Of a stretch of 10,247 nucleotides of DNA, positions 6,746 to 10,247 are shown piece by piece. The stretch's first letter is position 1. Every line of letters begins with the position of its first letter. This DNA comes from JACQWX01 sp041662295. GTDB lineage: Bacteria > Elusimicrobiota > Elusimicrobia > UBA1565 > UBA9628. Both the position numbers and the translations under genes were made by a program. The stretch lies in contig JBAZSR010000138.1 in the NCBI GenBank assembly GCA_041662295.1, positions 1-10,247 of the forward strand, written 5' to 3'. The notes beneath the pieces were generated by a model, which did no database searches, was not told the DNA's origin, and saw nothing but the letters and a program-made list of their open reading frames with translations.

Positions 6746-7765
6746 CTATCCGTTAATTTGGCCTTCGAGTTGCTTTAGTTCGCGGACTATCTCATCCCAC
6801 TTCGGTGGGTCTCCGAAAATCATCGCCTTCATGGCGGCGTAGTCCTTCCGAAGCGCGCTCAATCGCTCGGCGTCTGGAACGAGACGGAGCGTGCCTGGCT
6901 TTGCGGATTGGTAATTCGCCCAGGCGCTGGCGAAGAAGAAACTCTTGTGCTGCACAACTCGCTCAAGGAGGTCGCCTCGCTCGAGGGCCTGGTGGCCGAG
7001 GTCATGTCGGGACAGACAGCACAGGTCGTAGTAGTGCCGCGACAGCCGTTCGTTCGACGGCTTGTCCTTCGGACGGTGGCATTCCGCGTGGAGCAGGGTC
7101 GCCTTTTCCCAGAACGTGCGCTCGGCGCTCAGTGTCCGCACTTGGCAAGTCGCCTGGGTGAACGCCTTGGGAAAACTCGCGGCGGCATACGGAGAAATAT
7201 CGGCTGCGACGGCCGGCCAATCGTCGGAGCGAGCCCCCATCTCAAGGCGGATGGATGGCCGCACATACTCCAGCGCTCCGGTGAGATCGCTCTGTGGATA
7301 TGAGAATATCAGGGTTTGGGGATCCTCGTCATCAAGCTCGACCGCCCAACCGGAAGGCCCCAGTACCGTGCCGAAATCGCGGCGCAGGTCCGGGAGGAGC
7401 TTGTCCTTAACCGCTTGCTTGCAGCACTCCACCAGGGCTTCGAGGCGGCGTTTCCCTTGACTCCTGCTGAGGCCGGGCTGTTCTGGATCTTGATCATCAG
7501 CGAATCCCAGGTCGCGTCTGCTCAAAGACAGGTCCACATCCTCGGAGAACCGGGCAATGACCTTGAAAACCTTCGACAGAGAAGTGCCGCCCTTGAAGAT
7601 CAACTGCGGCCGGAAGCGCAGCACCGCAAAGAGCCTGTGGAGCGTCCAGCAGACCCAAAAGTCCTTCTCGATTATTGCCGCAGGAATGAGGGGGGCCTGC
7701 CGGGCTTCCGCGGCTTGGAACAACTGCGCCCGGTCGTGCGGCGAACTCTTGGCGACAGAGTCCAT
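6746..7765 (-). CDS. AbiEii-family nucleotidyltransferase toxin
   Basis: AbiEii-type proteins are the nucleotidyltransferase toxins of type IV toxin-antitoxin/abortive infection systems; characterised members modify tRNA or otherwise block translation. This 339-aa protein has the four expected motifs: FKGGTSLSK (residues 58-66) for the G-[GS]-[TS]-x nucleotidyltransferase signature, EDVDLSL (75-81, Asp76 and Asp78 as metal ligands), ERTFWEKATLLHAE (215-228, Lys221) and SRHYYDL (242-248). Length is normal for the family. The ATG at 7765 lies 5 nt after the antitoxin stop, with AAGG just upstream, so expression follows the antitoxin. The protein contains several Cys residues but no membrane or signal sequence. 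Its target cannot be read from the sequence. Confidence 0.92.
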   Translation of the reverse strand: MDSVAKSSPHDRAQLFQAAEARQAPLIPAAIIEKDFWVCWTLHRLFAVLRFRPQLIFKGGTSLSKVFKVIARFSEDVDLSLSRRDLGFADDQDPEQPGLSRSQGKRRLEALVECCKQAVKDKLLPDLRRDFGTVLGPSGWAVELDDEDPQTLIFSYPQSDLTGALEYVRPSIRLEMGARSDDWPAVAADISPYAAASFPKAFTQATCQVRTLSAERTFWEKATLLHAECHRPKDKPSNERLSRHYYDLCCLSRHDLGHQALERGDLLERVVQHKSFFFASAWANYQSAKPGTLRLVPDAERLSALRKDYAAMKAMIFGDPPKWDEIVRELKQLEGQING

Positions 7766-7770
7766 GTGCC

Positions 7771-8385
7771 TTACCCTGTGATGCGGTCCACGATGGGTCG
7801 CATCCAGATCGAGGCATAGGGTAGGTCGCGGCGAAGCTCGGCCTTTGCCTCGGCCGGCAGCGTACGCCGGAGTCGTGTGACAACTTCATCCGTGACATTG
7901 GCTCGCCCAAGATGCCGCAGGGCTTCGAAGAGGAGGGCGCTGATGTCGTTCTTTGTGGATATGCGCCGCGGCCCTACGTGACGGAAGGAAATTGAATAAT
8001 TTCCAACGGCGACCCTTCTAGATGAGCCGTTGGTCAAATATACGGGCTTTGCAGGGACTTGGGTGGAGAGTCTCAAGAGATTGGCCGCCTGCGCGCCTGT
8101 GGCGACAATCCTACTGCCGGTTCGCCGGGCGATGGCCCTGGCCACAGTGTCCATCGAGGGAGGGATCTCGCCTCCGAGTTTCTCATTGATCACTGGGTAG
8201 TGGTAAAGTCCGGTGCCAATCCTTCGAATGGTTCCTGTTCGGGCCAGGCGCGATAGCGCTTGGCGCACGGCGTCTGGGCGTGCCATGGAGCGGAAGTCCT
8301 CGCCGAAGAAGACAGACCCCCGGCCGCGGCGGATGACGCTGGCGATGATTTTCTCCTCCAGGCTTGACGCGGTCGTGGGTTTCAT
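7771..8385 (-). CDS. AbiEi-like (DUF6088-type) antitoxin and transcriptional regulator
   Basis: This 204-aa protein is the partner of the toxin gene immediately downstream. The N-terminal winged-helix region (about 8-65: LEEKIIASVIRRGRGSVFF, then ARPDAVRQALSRLARTGTIR and RIGTGLYHYP) matches the DUF6088/AbiEi N-terminus. It is followed by an AbiEi-type region (TGSRIVATGAQAANLLRL, VYLTNGSSRRVAVGN). AbiEi antitoxins neutralise AbiEii without tight complex formation and repress their own operon through inverted repeats; the perfect inverted repeat at 8388-8415 fits that. The ATG at 8385 is chosen because the family N-terminus begins right here. No Shine-Dalgarno is possible in the ~4-nt leader predicted from the promoter. 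Start codon and -10 box are only 10 nt apart. Confidence 0.9.
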   Translation of the reverse strand: MKPTTASSLEEKIIASVIRRGRGSVFFGEDFRSMARPDAVRQALSRLARTGTIRRIGTGLYHYPVINEKLGGEIPPSMDTVARAIARRTGSRIVATGAQAANLLRLSTQVPAKPVYLTNGSSRRVAVGNYSISFRHVGPRRISTKNDISALLFEALRHLGRANVTDEVVTRLRRTLPAEAKAELRRDLPYASIWMRPIVDRITG

Positions 8386-8387
8386 TT

Positions 8388-8424
8388 GTCACACTAATAT
8401 ATAGTTAAGTGTGACTAATGTCAA
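8388..8424 (-). promoter_or_regulatory. abiE operon promoter with perfect inverted-repeat operator
   Basis: On the minus strand a consensus TTGACA (8419-8424), 17 bp, then TATATT (8396-8401). A perfect 8-bp inverted repeat GTCACACT (8388-8395) / AGTGTGAC (8408-8415) flanks the -10 box, so a bound dimer would cover the core promoter. The expected start is near 8389, four or five bases before the ATG, giving a near-leaderless mRNA. Confidence 0.85.
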
Positions 8425-8451
8425 GGGCAATCTGCTGGTATTAATTGATAT

Positions 8452-9471
8452 TTATTGACATCCATGCCAATCACATGCTACGCTCAGAGGTGTAGCGCTC
8501 GAGCGTAGCATGTGAGGCCCACCTATTGCTTTCGAGTCCTTCAAAAGCCCCTCCACCGGAGAGAACTTCTTGTGCTGCTCAGCCACGTCCCGCCGAGCCA
8601 GGTGGACGTAGCGGCGGGTCATCTCCAGGGTCGAGTGACCCAGGATTTCCTGCAAGCTGAACGAGTCCCCGCCGTTGCGGATGTAGAGGACCGCGAAGGT
8701 GTGGCGCAGGGTGTGGGGGGAGCCCCGCACCCCCTCGATGCCGGCCTTGCGGCCGAGGTTGCGCATGGCCTTCTCGATCCAGTGGCGGCATAGCCTACCG
8801 CCGTAGCGGTTGACGAAGAGGAGGTCCTGGCCGGGTAGGTCTCCGCGGCGGGCCATGTAGCTCCAGAGGGCTTGCTTGGCGGTGGAGCCAAAGGGGACCT
8901 CACGCTCCTTGGCGCCCTTGCCCATTACGCGAAGGACGCCGGCATGGAAGTCCACCTGGTCGCGCCGCAGGCCGATCACCTCGGAGATCCGCAGGCCGGT
9001 GTCGAGGATGAGGACCATGATGGTGCGCAGGTTGTGGTCGGTCCAGCGCTTGGTCGTGATGGGGGCCAGGAGCAGGCGGGCCTGGTCGAGGGAGAGGGGC
9101 TTGATGAGCTTCTTCTCCATGCGGGGCTTCTCGACGAGTTGAAAGGGATTCTGCGGGATCATCCGCTCGCGGGCGAGGAAGCCGAAGAAACAGCGCAGGC
9201 CGCCGTAGGCGCGGGCGACTGTATTCCGCGAGACGCCCCGACGCCGCATGTCCTCGAAGGAGAGGCGGATTAGGTTTGGCGTGACCTCCCTGGCTTGGGT
9301 CACGCCTTGGGACTCGAGGAACTTGAGCCAGGGCTTGAGAACCTCGCCGTACCAGATGAGGGTGCTGGGGCTTAAGTTCTGCGCCTGACAGCGCAGGCGG
9401 AAGGCCTCCGAGGCTTGGACTAGGGTGATGGGATTTGCGTTGAGGCTGCTGCCGACGGTCGTTCTCGCCAT
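8452..9471 (-). CDS. Tyrosine recombinase / integrase (XerC/XerD-like)
   Basis: A 339-aa site-specific recombinase. Residues ~15-115 form the SAM-like core-binding domain (AFRLRCQAQNLSPSTLIWYG ... YGGLRCFFGFLARE). The catalytic domain contains R161 (DTGLRISEV), K185 (MGKGAKERE), H253 and R256 (HTLRH), H279 (LGHS) and nucleophile Y288 (TRRYVHL), so all six active-site residues are present. The ATG at 9471 is preferred over an upstream TTG (9513), which lies in the terminator tract and has no ribosome site; GGGGGT precedes the ATG. The ~25 C-terminal residues beyond the usual FSPVEGL end are encoded in part by a perfect inverted repeat. The position just downstream of a tRNA-Met-like sequence, and defence cargo behind it, mark this as the integrase of an integrative element. 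Confidence 0.95.
   Translation of the reverse strand: MARTTVGSSLNANPITLVQASEAFRLRCQAQNLSPSTLIWYGEVLKPWLKFLESQGVTQAREVTPNLIRLSFEDMRRRGVSRNTVARAYGGLRCFFGFLARERMIPQNPFQLVEKPRMEKKLIKPLSLDQARLLLAPITTKRWTDHNLRTIMVLILDTGLRISEVIGLRRDQVDFHAGVLRVMGKGAKEREVPFGSTAKQALWSYMARRGDLPGQDLLFVNRYGGRLCRHWIEKAMRNLGRKAGIEGVRGSPHTLRHTFAVLYIRNGGDSFSLQEILGHSTLEMTRRYVHLARRDVAEQHKKFSPVEGLLKDSKAIGGPHMLRSSATPLSVACDWHGCQ
8471..8515. repeat. Perfect 15-bp inverted repeat in the integrase 3' end
   Basis: TCACATGCTACGCTC (8471-8485) and its exact complement GAGCGTAGCATGTGA (8501-8515) are separated by 15 bp. The palindrome CGCTCGAGCG (8496-8505) overlaps the right arm, and a partial third copy (TAGCGCTC, 8493-8500) sits in the loop. 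It is not followed by a T-run. It could be a recombinase-binding site, an mRNA-stabilising stem-loop or a remnant of an element end. Confidence 0.8.
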
Positions 9472-9501
9472 TTGGACCCCCACGAACCTTGTGGTGTTTG
9501 G

Positions 9502-9528
9502 AGGCCGGGTCAAAGAAAAACCCGGCCT
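9502..9528 (-). promoter_or_regulatory. Alternative hairpin overlapping the tRNA-side terminator
   Basis: AGGCCGGGT (9502-9510) pairs perfectly with ACCCGGCCT (9520-9528). The second arm is also the downstream arm of the terminator at 9512-9543, so the two hairpins are mutually exclusive. It lies between the terminator and the integrase start. Confidence 0.55.
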
Positions 9529-9543
9529 GATTTGGCCGGGTTT
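9512..9543 (-). terminator. Rho-independent terminator downstream of the tRNA-like gene
   Basis: On the minus strand a perfect 10-bp stem (9534-9543 with 9518-9527, AAACCCGGCC / GGCCGGGTTT) with a 6-nt loop runs into TTTTTCTTT. It follows the tRNA-like sequence and precedes the integrase ATG by about 40 nt. I see no promoter between it and the integrase. Confidence 0.88.
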
Positions 9544-9555
9544 CTGGCGCTTCCT

Positions 9556-9643
9556 TCGACGGAGAACGTTGCGGGGGCTGGATTTGAACCAGCGACCTCA
9601 AGGTTATGAGCCTTAATGCAACCGAGGCAAGGCTCTCCGTCGA
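9556..9643. repeat. 10-bp inverted repeat enclosing the tRNA-like sequence
   Basis: TCGACGGAGA (9556-9565) and TCTCCGTCGA (9634-9643) are perfect complements. They bracket the tRNA-Met-like sequence symmetrically, 68 bp apart. They could form a long clamp on the transcript or be arm sites for the recombinase at an attachment site. Nothing in a normal tRNA explains them. Confidence 0.75.
9569..9639 (-). tRNA. tRNA-Met(CAU)-like sequence; 3' half canonical, 5' half degenerate (probable att site)
   Basis: The 3' part is a good tRNA: anticodon stem TAAGG/CCTTG around the 7-nt loop CTCATAA (anticodon CAU at 9608-9606), variable region AGGTC, T-arm GCTGG-TTCAAAT-CCAGC, then CCCCGCA-A as in bacterial initiator tRNA-Met. 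CCA is not encoded. The 5' part fails: CGGAGAG pairs at only about three of seven positions with CCCCGCA, and the D-stem is only ~3 bp around CTCGGTT. The initiator hallmark of three G-C pairs in the anticodon stem is also lacking (two here). I therefore read this as a tRNA 3'-half carried as an integrase attachment core, not a reliable working tRNA. A full but divergent tRNA is the alternative. Confidence 0.55.
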
Positions 9644-9649
9644 TTTTCC

Positions 9650-9707
9650 GCTTGCTGTCCCCCAGGGTCGTGCTGCTAACCTTGGGGCCTGAGACATTAT
9701 AGCAAGC
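9650..9707. repeat. Nested hairpin in the leader of the tRNA-like transcript
   Basis: GCTTGCT (9650-9656) pairs with AGCAAGC (9701-9707), and CCCCAGG pairs imperfectly with CCTTGGGG inside it. The outer arm overlaps the -10 box of the leftward promoter, so only the inner hairpin would be in the RNA. Confidence 0.5.
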
Positions 9708-9723
9708 CTAGGCGATATGTCAA
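9696..9723 (-). promoter_or_regulatory. Consensus promoter reading through the tRNA-like gene towards the integrase
   Basis: TTGACA (9718-9723), 16 bp, TATAAT (9696-9701): both boxes perfect. The expected start is near 9689, giving a ~50-nt leader, the tRNA-like sequence and the terminator. A GCGATAT heptamer (9712-9718) touching the -35 box matches the half-site of the operator in front of the neighbouring HTH gene. Confidence 0.85.
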
Positions 9724-9740
9724 GATTATTCGTGGGGGGC

Positions 9741-9769
9741 TTGCGTGAAATGGGGGGACCTGTTATACT
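9741..9769 (+). promoter_or_regulatory. Promoter of the right-edge HTH gene
   Basis: TTGCGT (9741-9746), 17 bp, TATACT (9764-9769), with an extended TGT just before the -10 box. It is back to back with the leftward promoter at 9696-9723. Confidence 0.82.
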
Positions 9770-9803
9770 ATCGGTATAGCGATATAATATCGCTTAACCG
9801 ATA
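9769..9803 (+). promoter_or_regulatory. 35-bp near-perfect palindromic operator ending at the HTH start codon
   Basis: Arms 9769-9785 and 9787-9803 match at 15 of 17 positions around a central A, with a perfect core GCGATAT-A-ATATCGC (9779-9793). It begins at the last base of the -10 box and ends on the A of the ATG, covering the transcription start and whole leader. No Shine-Dalgarno is visible. It is probably bound by the HTH protein it precedes. Confidence 0.82.
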
Positions 9804-10247
9804 TGACTGAAGCCCAAGAGACCCTGCGCCTCGTCATCGGCCAGCGAGCACGCAAGCTGCGCCAGGAGCGCCATTGGACCCAGGCGGCGCTTGCCAAGGT
9901 GCTCGGCCTTTCGCAGAACAGGCTCTCCGAGGTCGAGCACGGAAAGGGCTCCTTCACCGCGGAGCAGTTGCTGACGATCCTGAAGACATTCAACGTTCCG
10001 ATCGATTATTTCGCCCCTCCGAAGGCGACTGTGAGCGAATTGCAGAATGCTCTGGCTCGACTGGGAGCCGCGCATCTTGCCGAATCGGCGGAGGTCCTGC
10101 CCACGGAGCGTCTGAAAGAAGCGCTCGCCGTCATCCGAGAGGTCCTGGCCGTGGCCGAATCTCCGCGTCAGATCACGGGACTGGCGCCTGTCCTGGTGAA
10201 TCATGCTGCGAGCCTCAATCTCGCCAAGCTCCGTACAGAGTTGTGGG
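9803..10247 (+). CDS. XRE-family HTH regulator, partial (runs off the right edge)
   Basis: The frame opens at ATG 9803 and stays open for 148 codons to the window end. Residues 10-65 are an HTH_3 domain: VIGQRARKLRQERHWTQAAL, then AKVLGLSQNRLSEVEHGKGS and TAEQLLTILKTFNVPIDYF. The following ~75 residues (SELQNALARLGAAHLAESAE, then ERLKEALAVIREVLAVAES and SPRQITGLAPVLVNHAASLN) form a helical extension not found in minimal repressors. It is of the kind that could bind a partner protein. The 35-bp palindrome at its own start suggests autorepression. Because the region is dense in toxin-antitoxin pairs, it may be an antitoxin whose toxin gene follows outside the window; this is inference from context. 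The opposing frame is a shadow. Confidence 0.85.
   Translation, partial: MTEAQETLRLVIGQRARKLRQERHWTQAALAKVLGLSQNRLSEVEHGKGSFTAEQLLTILKTFNVPIDYFAPPKATVSELQNALARLGAAHLAESAEVLPTERLKEALAVIREVLAVAESPRQITGLAPVLVNHAASLNLAKLRTELW

Noticed and set aside
8472..9513. Longer integrase start at TTG 9513
   Set aside because: It lies inside the terminator T-run, with no ribosome site; ATG 9471 is better placed.
9794..10204. 136-codon minus-strand frame at the right edge
   Set aside because: Antisense to the clear HTH protein frame that runs off the window.

Overview
The window is GC-rich bacterial DNA with the character of an accessory (defence/mobile) island. No gene is a firm taxonomic marker; sigma70-type promoters, ordinary rho-independent terminators and the protein families fit a Gram-negative-type bacterium, perhaps a proteobacterium or relative, but I cannot place it further. 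A run of 10 N inside hipA shows that this is a draft assembly.

Layout, left to right. (1) Positions 1-2245 hold a leftward operon: promoter with two putative operators, hipB, hipA (broken only by the assembly gap) and a third gene of unknown function that overlaps the hipA stop as ATGA. It ends in a strong terminator at 47-75. (2) Positions 2454-5212 are an IS21-family insertion sequence with arrays of ~22-23 bp repeats at its ends, an istA interrupted by one amber codon and an intact istB. It has no recognisable target duplication and its right end truncates a small leftward gene. (3) Positions 5213-8424 hold a second leftward operon: a near-leaderless promoter with a perfect inverted-repeat operator, an AbiEi-like antitoxin, an AbiEii-like nucleotidyltransferase toxin, a 433-aa protein with a FokI-like PD-(D/E)XK cleavage domain, and the gene cut by the IS. 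(4) Positions 8452-9471 hold a tyrosine recombinase, also leftward, downstream of a tRNA-Met(CAU)-like sequence whose 3' half is canonical and whose 5' half is degenerate. This looks like an attachment site. (5) A consensus leftward promoter and a divergent rightward promoter precede an HTH regulator gene that runs off the right edge.

How it fits together: an integrase beside a tRNA-derived att site, two or three toxin-antitoxin-type modules and a nuclease make a typical integrative defence island. The most interesting unit is the AbiE pair in one tight operon with a FokI-type nuclease and no modification methyltransferase in view. The second is the att/integrase control region, where one strong promoter reads through the tRNA remnant and a terminator with alternative hairpins before reaching the integrase.
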